Part shown: piece by piece, positions 1 to 8,740 of the stretch
How the letters are laid out: every line of letters starts with the position of its first letter
How positions within the stretch are numbered: the first letter of the stretch is position 1
NCBI GenBank assembly: GCA_963768025.1
Contig: CAVYGM010000030.1
Location: forward strand, 1 to 64,000
From: CAVYGM01 sp963768025
GTDB lineage: Bacteria; Bacteroidota; Bacteroidia; Cytophagales; Spirosomataceae
DNA length: 64,000 bases
Direction of reading: 5' to 3'
Translations under genes and position numbers: made by a program
Notes under the pieces: model-generated
Seen by the model: only the letters and a program-made list of their open reading frames with translations
What the model was told of the DNA's origin: nothing
Databases searched by the model: none

Positions 1-1178
1 GGTGATGTAGCCCGTACCGGAGTAGTCGTTGCGCAGGGCATCGTTCCAGAACGACAGCCAGTGCTGGGCGTAGTCTTCGTTCGCGGTTCAGCAATTCTTT
101 TACCAGTAGTTCGCGTTTGTCGGGCCGGGTGTCGGCCATGAACGCTACCACCCGCTGGGGCGGAGGCAATAGGCCGATGACATCCAGAAATACCCGACGA
201 ATGTAGAGGCGGTCATCTACCGATTTTTTCCAGGTAATTTTATTTTTCTGAAAATACACATTCACAAACCGATCCACGGGATTGCTCAGGCCTGCGGTGG
301 CGGGTGGAAGTACCGGCACGCGGGGAGCCAGCTCGGCTACGCGGTAGATGCTTTTTTCTTCACCACTGGGCCAGGGAGCCCCTTTTTCTATCCAGAATTC
401 AAGGAGGGCGATTTCCTGGGCGGTCAGGCGCTTTCCTTTGGTGGGCATGGCTTCCTTGTGGCCCGTGGGTAGCGTAATTCGCCTTATCATTTCGCTTTTA
501 CCAGGGTTCCCGGCCACTAGCACCGGGCCGTTTTCGCCGCCCTGCATCACCAGTTCCCGTTTGTCGAGCCGTAGTTCGCCCTTGGATTTGCTGGGGCCGT
601 GGCAGCTATGGCAATTGTGCGCCAGAATGGACCGTACTTCCAGGTTCAGTTCAGCGACCTGCTGGTCGGAGAGGGGCTGGTCGGAGCTTGTGAGAACAAA
701 GTTGGTGGTACCAAAGTCGGGGGTATTGCTTTCGGTCGAGCCGGGCAGTACGCTGGTGAGGAAATCGTCGCCGTGGGTCAGCATGGAGCCATAGTGTCCA
801 GCCACGGCCACGCCCGCCACCGTCAGGGTCAGCATGCTGCGGTACAGGACAATACGCCCACTGCGAAGAACGGCCAGGGTCAGAAGGGAGAGGGCCATGG
901 TGATAATGCCCGCCCATTGGTGGTAGGTGAGGGTGTCGCCGCCGTAGTCTTCGGTGATTGGCCAGGAGGAGTCCTAAGCCAACGGCTACTACGGCGCTGC
1001 CGGTCCCAATCCACAGCAGGGCATTAATACCCCCGCGTAGCCCTTTGTTGGGGCTGCGCCAGTCAATGATTTCCAGTAGCAACGCCACACAAAGCAGACC
1101 TACCGGAAAGTGAACGATCAGGGGATGCAGCCGGCCTAAAAATTGCCAAAGCCAAAAGGATTCAGTTATTTCTTGCAC
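1..1178 (-). CDS. Membrane-anchored planctomycete-type cytochrome c (DUF2231-PSCyt1-DUF1549), partial and frameshifted
   Basis: The gene starts at 1178 and runs off the left edge. The N-terminus (LHPLIVHFPVGLL) opens a four-helix DUF2231-like membrane domain. A shift near 965 joins it to a periplasmic part with a CHSCH heme motif (about 575-625) and the conserved GELRLD stretch of PSCyt1 cytochromes. A DUF1549-like segment follows (DDRLYIRRVFLDVIGLLPPP), and a second shift near 90 restores EDYAQHWLSFWNDALR. This domain order is typical of large secreted c-type cytochromes in Bacteroidota and Planctomycetes, thought to take electrons from sugar-oxidising enzymes. The reading through both shifts is protein-like, so single-base assembly errors are likelier than true decay. 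The rest of the protein lies outside the window. Function is inferred from the family. Confidence 0.75.
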
Positions 1179-1279
1179 TAGTTCAAAGTCGTTTTTTTAC
1201 AAAAAATCTACTTTACTTGCAGGTACCACCTCTATTTAGAACGGTTAATAGCCTGGTTTTCTGATATAATTTGAATTTA

Positions 1280-1318
1280 AACGGGGAACGAATGGATCTA
1301 GGTCAGTCGTTCCCCGTT
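1280..1318 (-). terminator. Rho-independent terminator after the susC/susD operon
   Basis: A perfect 12-bp inverted repeat (1280-1291 against 1307-1318, 15-nt loop) lies just downstream of the susD stop on the minus strand. It is followed in that direction by TTTAAATT. It ends the susC-susD transcript before the upstream cytochrome gene. Confidence 0.6.
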
Positions 1319-1345
1319 CAAAATTCAGCAAGGCCCTATTGACCC

Positions 1346-2845
1346 TTAATTGTACCCTGGATTCTGAGTCAGTTTGGTATTGATCAGAATCTGGGGAGCC
1401 GGAATCGGGAAAAAGTACTCGTGGTCTTCGTACACATAGTCCAATACATTAAAGGCAATTCCGCCGCGGTCTACCGTTGGTTTGGTTTTTTCTTTGGCCG
1501 CATACGCATTCAGAAACTGGGTCAGCTCGGCCGGAGTTTTGGTGCGTTTCAGGTCAAACCACCGGTGGTTTTCAAAGGCCAGTTCTACGCGTCTTTCCTG
1601 TAATACCGCGGTGCGGAAGGCAGCTTTGTCAAGACCACTTTTGGGAGCAAGTCCGGCGCGGGCTCTTACCTGATTCAGGTAGCCGACGGCCTCCGCCGTG
1701 GGGCCCGACTGCTCGTTGATGGCCTCAGCCAGCATGAGTAGTACATCGGCATAGCGAATTATCGGCCAGTTGTTGTTCGTCCGCCCCGCAATGGTATGGG
1801 GGTGGTTGAATTTGCTCACGTAAGGGATGGGAACAAACTTTCCGTCCAACGTGTACCCTGGTTTCAGGGAGATGTCTTTCCGTAGATCGTCCTTTTCGTA
1901 CGAAGCAATGAGGTCGTTGGTAGGGATATTCCGTCCCGATGGGTTGATATTGGCGTAGCCGGTTACCGCTCCCTTGGAAAGCCTTGGCGCAAACAGGTAG
2001 GTGAAGTTGCTCCACTCGCCCAGGTCATTGCCTCCCTGGTACTGGATCTCGAAAATGGATTCCTTTCCGTTTTTCTTCGAGGGGTCAAAGTTATCCGCGT
2101 AGTTGGCGTTGAGTACATAGCCCAGAGGAAGTACCTGGGTAAGGGCCGCAATGGCTTCCGGATATTTTTTGCGGGTCAGGTGGTATTTTCCCAACAGGCT
2201 AAGAGCTGCTCCTTTGGTTACCCTACCCGCCTCGTTGGCTTTGTAGGACACAGGTAGGGCGTCTACGGCATCTTTCAAATCCGTCTCTACCTGAGCGTAC
2301 ACTTGCTCCTGGGAAGATTTCACCAGCTCAAAGGCCTCATCCGGTGTTTTTAGGGTGTTGGTCACCAGCACTACGTCGCCAAAGTACTGGGCCAAATCAA
2401 AGTAGTAAAAAGCGCGAATGAACTTCAACTGACCTCTGATTTCCTTTTTGACGGTTTCGTCAATGGTACTTTCTTCCAGCTTTTCCAGGGTAAAGTTGGC
2501 GTTGAAAATGGCCGAATAGTAGTTGTTCCAGAGCGTAGATATCTCACCGTTGCCGGGGTTCACCGTTGAAAACTCAAAGGCTTCCCAGCCGGCCGCTCCC
2601 CCGCGATCCAGGGGGTTGAAGTCCAGCGTGGTGTTGTCGGTATTGAACTCCTTGAACAGATAGGCGGTATTGGTAATGCCCTGGAGCTGTCCGTACACTC
2701 CGTTCAGGGCTTGCTGAAGCTGGGTCTGATTTTTGAAAAACAGTCCGCCTTCGACCCGGGTAGGGTCAGTGGTCACCAGAAAATCTTTACAGGAAAACTG
2801 GGTCAGGCAGAGGAACAGGATGGCCAGAGTGAATATTTTTTTCAT
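1346..2845 (-). CDS. SusD/RagB-family outer-membrane lipoprotein
   Basis: 499 aa. A lipoprotein signal (MKKIFTLAILFLCLTQFSC, acylated Cys19) places it on the outer-membrane surface. The body has the SusD pattern: a TPR-like helical N-terminal half (LKFIRAFYYFDLAQYFGDVVLV), then the C-terminal RagB half with NNWPIIRYADVLLMLAEA and ELAFENHRWFDLKR. It ends in the family's usual LTQNPGYN. SusD proteins bind oligosaccharides or other large nutrients and form the lid on a SusC channel. The gene lies 13 bp downstream of its SusC partner on the same strand, so the two are almost certainly co-transcribed. The substrate cannot be told from sequence; no glycoside hydrolase is adjacent. Confidence 0.93.
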   Translation of the reverse strand: MKKIFTLAILFLCLTQFSCKDFLVTTDPTRVEGGLFFKNQTQLQQALNGVYGQLQGITNTAYLFKEFNTDNTTLDFNPLDRGGAAGWEAFEFSTVNPGNGEISTLWNNYYSAIFNANFTLEKLEESTIDETVKKEIRGQLKFIRAFYYFDLAQYFGDVVLVTNTLKTPDEAFELVKSSQEQVYAQVETDLKDAVDALPVSYKANEAGRVTKGAALSLLGKYHLTRKKYPEAIAALTQVLPLGYVLNANYADNFDPSKKNGKESIFEIQYQGGNDLGEWSNFTYLFAPRLSKGAVTGYANINPSGRNIPTNDLIASYEKDDLRKDISLKPGYTLDGKFVPIPYVSKFNHPHTIAGRTNNNWPIIRYADVLLMLAEAINEQSGPTAEAVGYLNQVRARAGLAPKSGLDKAAFRTAVLQERRVELAFENHRWFDLKRTKTPAELTQFLNAYAAKEKTKPTVDRGGIAFNVLDYVYEDHEYFFPIPAPQILINTKLTQNPGYN

Positions 2846-2858
2846 ATCAATTGGTCGT

Positions 2859-5800
2859 TTAGAAAGTTAGGTTGGCACCAATAGAAAATGTACGTGGTAC
2901 AGGATAGGACTCGTCGTCGTTGTTGAGTTCGTTTCCTCCCCGGACGCCCGCATCGGGGTTGTTGCCAGGGTACTTGGTGATCATGAACAGGTTAGCGGCA
3001 TTGACATAAATACGGGCGTTGCTCAGGAATCCCTTTAAGGCCGGTAGGGTATAGCCAAGGCTCACGTTTTTGACCCACACGTGGCTGGCGTCATACACGT
3101 AGCGGTCGCTACTCTCGCGTGACCATTTGAAGTAGTTGGTACCTCCCTGGGCGTGTACGTCGGTGGGGTTGGTGCCGGGGTTCTCGGCCGAGCGCCAGCG
3201 GTCTTTGGCTTTGTCCAGTACGTTGAATACCCCGTCCATGTTCATGGTAGAGGCTTCGATGTTGCGGTACACGTCAAAATCGTGCGCTCCCATGAACAGC
3301 ACATTGAGGTCGAACCGGCGGTAGTCGCCGGCCACGGTCCAGCCCCAGGTGAACTTAGGGTTTGGGTTACCAATTTCCACCATGTCCTGGGTGTCGTAGG
3401 AGATAACGCCATCGCCGTTGGTATCCTGGAATATCATTCCTCCCGGAATCACGCCATCCTGCCGGGGAGCGGCGTCGATTTCTGCCTGGGTGTTGAATAT
3501 CCCGAGCTTCTTGTAGCCGTAGATCATACCGATGGGACGTCCCACCTTCTGTACGTTATAGCCTCCATAAAAGCCTCCCGACCAAAGCATGTCATTCGCG
3601 CCTTTAATGGCCAGGATTTTGTTGCGGTTGATGGCCACGTTGAAGTTACTTCTGAGGTTCACAGCGCCCACTCGGGTGCGGTAGTCAATGGCCATTTCAA
3701 AGCCCTTGTTCTCTACCTTACCAATATTGGCCAAGCTCGTGGTAAAGCCGGATACCGACGGAATCGAAATCGGCAGCAGCATGTCGTTCGTGATCCGCTT
3801 GTAGTATTCCAGGGTAAATACCAATTTGTTGTCCAGAATGGCCAGGTCCAGGCCTACATCCAGCTGGTTTGACTTTTCCCATTCCAGGGCCGTATTCGCA
3901 AACGAACTCACCACCTTACCCGGAGCGATGGCATCGCCCAGGATATAGTTGTTGGTATTCATAAACGCCAGGTGGGAGTAATTACCGATGTTGTTGTTGC
4001 CGGTCATACCCCAGCTCGCCCGGAGCTTCATGTCCGTGAGCCAGTTGGCTTTGGGCATAAACGCCTCCTCAGAAATCCGCCATCCTACCGAAAAGGCCGG
4101 GAAGTTTCCGTACTTATTCAGGGCACCAAAGCGGGAGCTACCTTCGCGGCGCATAGAGGCCGACAGCAGGTACTTGTCCTTATAGGAATAGTTGGCGCGG
4201 GCCAGGTAGGCCAGCATAGTCCAGCCGTACTGATAGGAGGTAGACGAACGAATGATGGCTGCTCCCAGGTAGGGTACGAGGTCATCCGGGAAGGTATTAC
4301 CCGAGCCCGATACGCCCTTCACTACTTCCTGCTGGGCGTTGAAACCAACCAATACATCCAGCTGATGATTAGGACCCAGAGTAGGGGCGTAGGTAAGCAG
4401 CTGGTCGGTAGAGACGTTGTAGAGCTGGTCGGTGGTTTCACCACCGGTGGCAATACGGGGAGGGAAGCCGTTGAGGGCCGTACCAATGGTGGAGGGGATA
4501 AACTCCCGGTAGTTGTTGAAGTTCAGCTTGGCATTTACCGACGATCTGAATTTCAATCCTGGCAGCAACGTGAATTCCAGGTAGGCATTGGAGAGTACAT
4601 CCGCCACGTTCCGTTTCCGGATGGCATTTTGCAGGACAAAGAGGGGGTTCGGAAAGCCAAAAACACCATCAACACCCCCGATATAGGGCCGAATGGAGCC
4701 GTCTTCGTTGTACACCGGCTCACGGGGGTCCATGATCAGCGTAGAGCCTACCAGGGCACTGCGGCCGTTGGTCGTAGCCACGTTCTGTAAGGAATACGTA
4801 CCGTTCAGATTCAGACCCATGGAAATGAACTTGTTGATCTGCCCTCCAAGATTCGTGCGTACTGAAAAACGGTCGTAGTCGGTATTGATGATCGAGCCCT
4901 TCTCGGAATAGTACCCTGCTGATATTGTAGACTTGATGGGCCCCTGGCCCGAGGAGAGGGTCAGGTTATAATCGGTATAGGGCGCGTTGTTGTTCAGAAT
5001 GGTGGCAAACCAGTCGGTAGAGTACTTGGTTTGCTCGGGGAAGCGGTAGCCGATGGGTACTTCGTCGTTGGTAGGCTCTCTCTTCTGAAAATACCGGATT
5101 CCATCCATAAACACTTCCTTCTTAAACTGAGCAAACTCCACTCCGTTCAGTACCTTTACGCGGCGCGACATGGGGACATTTTGAATCCCATGATCCACCT
5201 TGAAGTTAAGGCTTACTTTGCCTTCTTTGGCGTTTTTGGTGGTGATGAGTACTACCCCGTTGGAACCCCTGGCACCATAAATGGCCGTAGAGGCCGCATC
5301 TTTCAGAATCGAGATGCTTTCAATATCATTGGGGTTCAGGTTCTGGCCCACCGAGGTACCTACCGCAAAGCCATCAATGACGTACAGCGGATCACTTCCC
5401 GCACCCAGAGAGCCGATACCCCGTACCCGTACCTCGAAGGCACTGCCCGGTGAGCCGTCTTTCTGCTTGATCACCACACCGGGGGCCTGTCCCTGCAGCA
5501 GGCGCGTCACGTTGGAGGCAGGTACCTCCCCGATGTCGTCCATGTTGATGACGGATACCGCCGACGTGATGTCGCGCTTGCGTTGCGAACCGTAGCCCAC
5601 TACCACCACCTCTTCCAGTGCCTTATTGTCAATGGCCAGGGTTATGTCCAGGGTCGTTCTGGTGCCGATTGCAATTTCCTGAGAAACATACCCCACAAAC
5701 GAAAAGATAAGGGTGGCGTCGGTTTCGGGTACGTCTAGTCTGAATCCCCCGTCGGAGGTAGTGGAGGTACCCTTGTTGGTACCTTTGAGCACCACACTCA

Positions 5801-6278
5801 CACCAGGCAAGGCTACACCGTTATCGTCCCGAACCTGCCCCGTAATGGTTCTATCCAGGAAGGCGGGCGTCAGAAGCGCATCCTGGGGTTCACTGGCCTT
5901 GGGCTGGTTCCGAGTAGGAGCCATGTGCAACACAATCTGCCCATCCACGACCTGATAACTTACTTTGTCAGGATTGAATAGGTCGTCCAGTACCTGCGAC
6001 AGTGGTTTGTCAACCAGCTTTACGGACACCTTGCGGCGGGTGGGCAACGAACGGGAGCTATACACGAACTTGGCGTGTACGATACTTTCGAGCTGCGAGA
6101 GTACCGCTTTTATTTCTGTATCCTTCACACTCAGGCTGATGTTGCGCTGGAGCAACTCCTGAGCCGAGGCCGAACCCGCATAAAGCTGGTTCAGTAGCAG
6201 AAGGACAAGGCCGAACTGAACAAGGGAAAACCTCATAATTTGATAGAATAAGGTCATGGATTGTCGACGTTTTTTCAT
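2859..6278 (-). CDS. SusC/RagA TonB-dependent transporter with N-terminal STN signalling domain
   Basis: 1139 aa from ATG 6278, chosen because MKKRRQSMTLFYQIMRFSL begins a normal signal sequence; an ATG 36 bp upstream is possible but gives an odd leader. Domain order: signal peptide, STN (secretin/TonB short N-terminal) domain over about residues 40-110, carboxypeptidase-regulatory-like beta domain (TGQVRDDNGVALPGVSVVLK), TonB-box-like EEVVVVGYGSQRKRDIT, plug with YVIDGF and IYGARGSNGVVLITTK, and a long 22-strand barrel ending in an aromatic (IGANLTF). It imports a nutrient across the outer membrane with the SusD lid encoded next. The STN domain is the part that talks to a FecR anti-sigma factor, and a fecR and an ECF sigma gene lie just upstream. 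Confidence 0.95.
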   Translation of the reverse strand: MKKRRQSMTLFYQIMRFSLVQFGLVLLLLNQLYAGSASAQELLQRNISLSVKDTEIKAVLSQLESIVHAKFVYSSRSLPTRRKVSVKLVDKPLSQVLDDLFNPDKVSYQVVDGQIVLHMAPTRNQPKASEPQDALLTPAFLDRTITGQVRDDNGVALPGVSVVLKGTNKGTSTTSDGGFRLDVPETDATLIFSFVGYVSQEIAIGTRTTLDITLAIDNKALEEVVVVGYGSQRKRDITSAVSVINMDDIGEVPASNVTRLLQGQAPGVVIKQKDGSPGSAFEVRVRGIGSLGAGSDPLYVIDGFAVGTSVGQNLNPNDIESISILKDAASTAIYGARGSNGVVLITTKNAKEGKVSLNFKVDHGIQNVPMSRRVKVLNGVEFAQFKKEVFMDGIRYFQKREPTNDEVPIGYRFPEQTKYSTDWFATILNNNAPYTDYNLTLSSGQGPIKSTISAGYYSEKGSIINTDYDRFSVRTNLGGQINKFISMGLNLNGTYSLQNVATTNGRSALVGSTLIMDPREPVYNEDGSIRPYIGGVDGVFGFPNPLFVLQNAIRKRNVADVLSNAYLEFTLLPGLKFRSSVNAKLNFNNYREFIPSTIGTALNGFPPRIATGGETTDQLYNVSTDQLLTYAPTLGPNHQLDVLVGFNAQQEVVKGVSGSGNTFPDDLVPYLGAAIIRSSTSYQYGWTMLAYLARANYSYKDKYLLSASMRREGSSRFGALNKYGNFPAFSVGWRISEEAFMPKANWLTDMKLRASWGMTGNNNIGNYSHLAFMNTNNYILGDAIAPGKVVSSFANTALEWEKSNQLDVGLDLAILDNKLVFTLEYYKRITNDMLLPISIPSVSGFTTSLANIGKVENKGFEMAIDYRTRVGAVNLRSNFNVAINRNKILAIKGANDMLWSGGFYGGYNVQKVGRPIGMIYGYKKLGIFNTQAEIDAAPRQDGVIPGGMIFQDTNGDGVISYDTQDMVEIGNPNPKFTWGWTVAGDYRRFDLNVLFMGAHDFDVYRNIEASTMNMDGVFNVLDKAKDRWRSAENPGTNPTDVHAQGGTNYFKWSRESSDRYVYDASHVWVKNVSLGYTLPALKGFLSNARIYVNAANLFMITKYPGNNPDAGVRGGNELNNDDESYPVPRTFSIGANLTF

Positions 6279-6479
6279 TGGTTTGTTTTTGTTAAATCGT
6301 GAAAAATTTGACAATAACCTCTTTTCGACACTTGCTCCGCCAAGAGCTGAGTGATGTGTGAATCTGACAAAGAGGCAGGAGGTAAGCTTGGGGGGGCGAG
6401 AATGTTAGCGCATAGTCGGCCCTTTTTTAGAATAGGTGTCATTTACTTCATAGGGGGTTTGATTTAAGGTTTAGAATGT

Positions 6480-7534
6480 TCAATAGCAATTTCCTCCCGT
6501 CAGCAGAATGTTCGTTCCCTTGACTTCGTAAGAGGCGCGTAGCGCGGCGCAAATAATATTCAACTTAGTATACAGGGGCTGGGTGGTCAGGTCGGCGGTG
6601 ATGGGACAGTTGGCCACTTCCTCATTCGCTACCAGAATATCCAGGCCATAGGCTATTTCGAGCTTCCTGGAGTACATCGCTGAGGGGTGTTTCTTCAAAT
6701 ACAAACTCAACAGTTTTGGCTTTTTCCAGGCTGGACTTGGCTATGATCAAAGGAGTCTCTACTAATCCGGTAACAAAGTATTTGTTCCGGGAAAAATAGG
6801 TGACTTTCTGGTTGGGCGTCAGCACCACGCCCTCATTCCCCGCCCGACGCGATTCGCTGGTTTCTGTCCTGACTTTTTCTACTACTACCTTACCGGTCAC
6901 CACGGCTACTTCCAGGTCGTTGTCACCAGATCGGATACTGAAGCTTGTTCCGACTACTTTGGTGACAATGTCCCCCGAATACACCAGAAACGGGCGCTTG
7001 GCGTCTTTGGTAACTTCGAAGAAGGCACTACCCGTCAAATGGATTGTCCGGCGCTTTCCTGCAAACGGAACAGGGTAGTCAAGCACACTGCCCGGCCCGA
7101 GGAACACCCGGCTGCTATCTTCCAGAATGACCCACCGGCTGGTTTTGTCGTTGTTTTTTTCCTGATGCTGATTGGAATAAATGTCGGAAAGTAGGGGGGA
7201 GGCCTTCCTGTCGAAGAATAGGGTTCAAGAAAGTAAAATAACCAAGTCCGCCAATAAGAAGTATTGAGGCCGCCGCTACCCATTGAATACGAGTGCTGCC
7301 CAGCCACCCAAATCGAGGTTCAGGTGCTCTCAGGGGGATTGGATTAGGTTGTATTTCCTGCTGAATTTTATTCCAAAGCCGTTCTTCCAGCTCGGCCTGG
7401 TGAAGTCCATCGGTTAGATCCTGATCATCCTGATCCAGAAGTAGATACCAACTATCCAGCATTTGCTTTTCTCTCAAAGAGCAGGTACCATCCAGGTATC
7501 GTTGAAGTAAGGATATAAAGGCTTTTCTGTCCAT
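6480..7534 (-). CDS. FecR-type anti-sigma factor, two frameshifts
   Basis: The protein is spread over three frames: 7534 to about 7200, about 7200 to 6665, and about 6665 to the stop at 6480. Read through, it has a cytoplasmic sigma-binding domain (MDRKAFISLLQRYLDGTCS), one membrane helix (WVAAASILLIGGLGYF), the periplasmic FecR domain (GSVLDYPVPFAGKRRTIHLTG, then GTSFSIRSGDNDLEVAVVTG) and a C-terminal DUF4974 part (ending TNILLTGGNCY) that contacts the STN domain of the transporter. The first shift falls in a six-base G run (7194-7199) and the second near 6662, both typical indel errors. Family role: it holds or activates the ECF sigma factor in response to the loaded SusC. The gene sits between sigma and susC as expected. 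Confidence 0.85.
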
Positions 7535-7729
7535 TTGCTTGGCTTAACCGGGATTTCCGAACAGCTAGTGTTCGTCTTCACCCTATAAGTCAATTTTCAA
7601 GGCATAGCACCGCAAATAATTTTATTAATTATTTAAATATTTATATAAAATGAATAAATTAAAGTAAAATTTCTTTAATTTATTCAACGAGGTTTGCAAC
7701 GAAATAAGGAAGGAACGGTGAGGTAGCCG

Positions 7730-8326
7730 TTACTGGGCAAGTAGTACCAAAGTTGTGAGCACAAAATCCTGAAGGTGCTTTTTGAGTAGTCGCAACGACT
7801 GGGTGATGTGGTATTCTACGGTTCGCTCGGGGATGTGTAAACGCGTGGCTATTTCGCGTATGGATAGGTTTTCCAGTCGGTTCAAACGAAAAATGGTCTG
7901 AGTTTTGTCGGGCAGCGTGATCAAACCCGTTTCAATAGCCTTGTACAAATCGAGGTAGGCTATTTCATTCTCCGTACCCAAATCTTCGCCCAGGTAGCAG
8001 GTAAGGTCCGTATGGGTTTCGTGTTCCTGCCGGATCAGCCGGGCCTTGATGCAGTTGAGCACTTTGTATTTAACCGATTTGAAAAGATATTTTTTTAGAT
8101 CAAGGATTTCTACCTGGTTTCGCCTTGTCCAAATGTCCACAAAAATATCCTGCACCGCTTCTTCGGCCGTTTCTTGGGAACACAGCCGGCGGTGGGCTGT
8201 TAGGAAGAGCGGGTGCCAATACCTCCGGTACATCTCGCGAAATGCCCCTTCATCACTGGATCGCAAAAGCTTCACCAAAAGGGTGTCGCTCAAAGTGGCA
8301 TAGTCCAGTTCGGAAGAATCTTGCAT
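7730..8326 (-). CDS. ECF-type RNA polymerase sigma factor (FecI-like, Bacteroides group)
   Basis: 198 aa. Sigma-70 region 2 is seen in FREMYRRYWHPLFLTAHRRL and QETAEEAVQDIFVDIWTRR. Region 4 with its helix-turn-helix is in KTQTIFRLNRLENLSIREIATRLHIPERTVEYHI. There are no region 1 or 3 sequences, so this is an extracytoplasmic-function factor. It is first in a same-strand array: sigma, anti-sigma, STN-SusC, SusD. By analogy with FecI/FecR it should turn on the susC-susD operon when the ligand is bound outside. The 195-bp gap between sigma and fecR is AT-rich, so fecR may have its own promoter. Confidence 0.92.
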   Translation of the reverse strand: MQDSSELDYATLSDTLLVKLLRSSDEGAFREMYRRYWHPLFLTAHRRLCSQETAEEAVQDIFVDIWTRRNQVEILDLKKYLFKSVKYKVLNCIKARLIRQEHETHTDLTCYLGEDLGTENEIAYLDLYKAIETGLITLPDKTQTIFRLNRLENLSIREIATRLHIPERTVEYHITQSLRLLKKHLQDFVLTTLVLLAQ

Positions 8327-8651
8327 AGGGGTTGGGTGTATTAGTAAGTACGAGACTAGGCCCTCTGGTTAAATGACTACCTTTTGCTTTAACTTATCAG
8401 GTAGGTTGATAACCAAGGTGGAAAGGGTGATTTGCGGTACTAATCAAATTATAAATTTAATATTCCTGTTAAATACTTCGGAAGGCTCTCCTTCATTGTA
8501 CTACCCTAGGAAACTCAAAGATGGTATATATATACTCAAAAAAACCAGTGAAAGGCTATTCCATCCAGACCTAACTCCTCAGTTAGGGCCAGAAAATTAA
8601 GGGTATATTGTGTTTGTCTTTGATGGGGAATCATCCCTTTTTGGCCTCACC
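8327..8651. other. Divergent intergenic region between the ECF sigma gene and mutS
   Basis: The gap before mutS (8327-8740) separates the minus-strand sigma gene from plus-strand mutS. It holds the mutS promoter listed separately at 8652-8682. I see no RNA gene and no convincing coding region. I could not find a consensus promoter for the sigma gene. Confidence 0.5.
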
Positions 8652-8682
8652 TTGTCAAACTAAACCAGAAGCGTTAAATTTG
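8652..8682 (+). promoter_or_regulatory. Bacteroidota-type promoter for mutS
   Basis: TTG at 8652-8654 and TAAATTTG at 8675-8682 are separated by 20 nt, matching the Bacteroidota consensus TTTG-N(17-23)-TAnnTTTG. The predicted start of transcription is about 8689, some 50 nt before the mutS start codon. Confidence 0.6.
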
Positions 8683-8740
8683 TATTTACGCGAGAAAGTA
8701 CAACCGCCTTCTTGACCATACTTCGAAAATCAAAAATCCT

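Noticed and set aside
3153..4790. Long plus-strand open frames opposite the first susC
   Set aside because: Shadows of a high-GC coding strand; no conserved motifs, and the minus-strand SusC fills the region completely.
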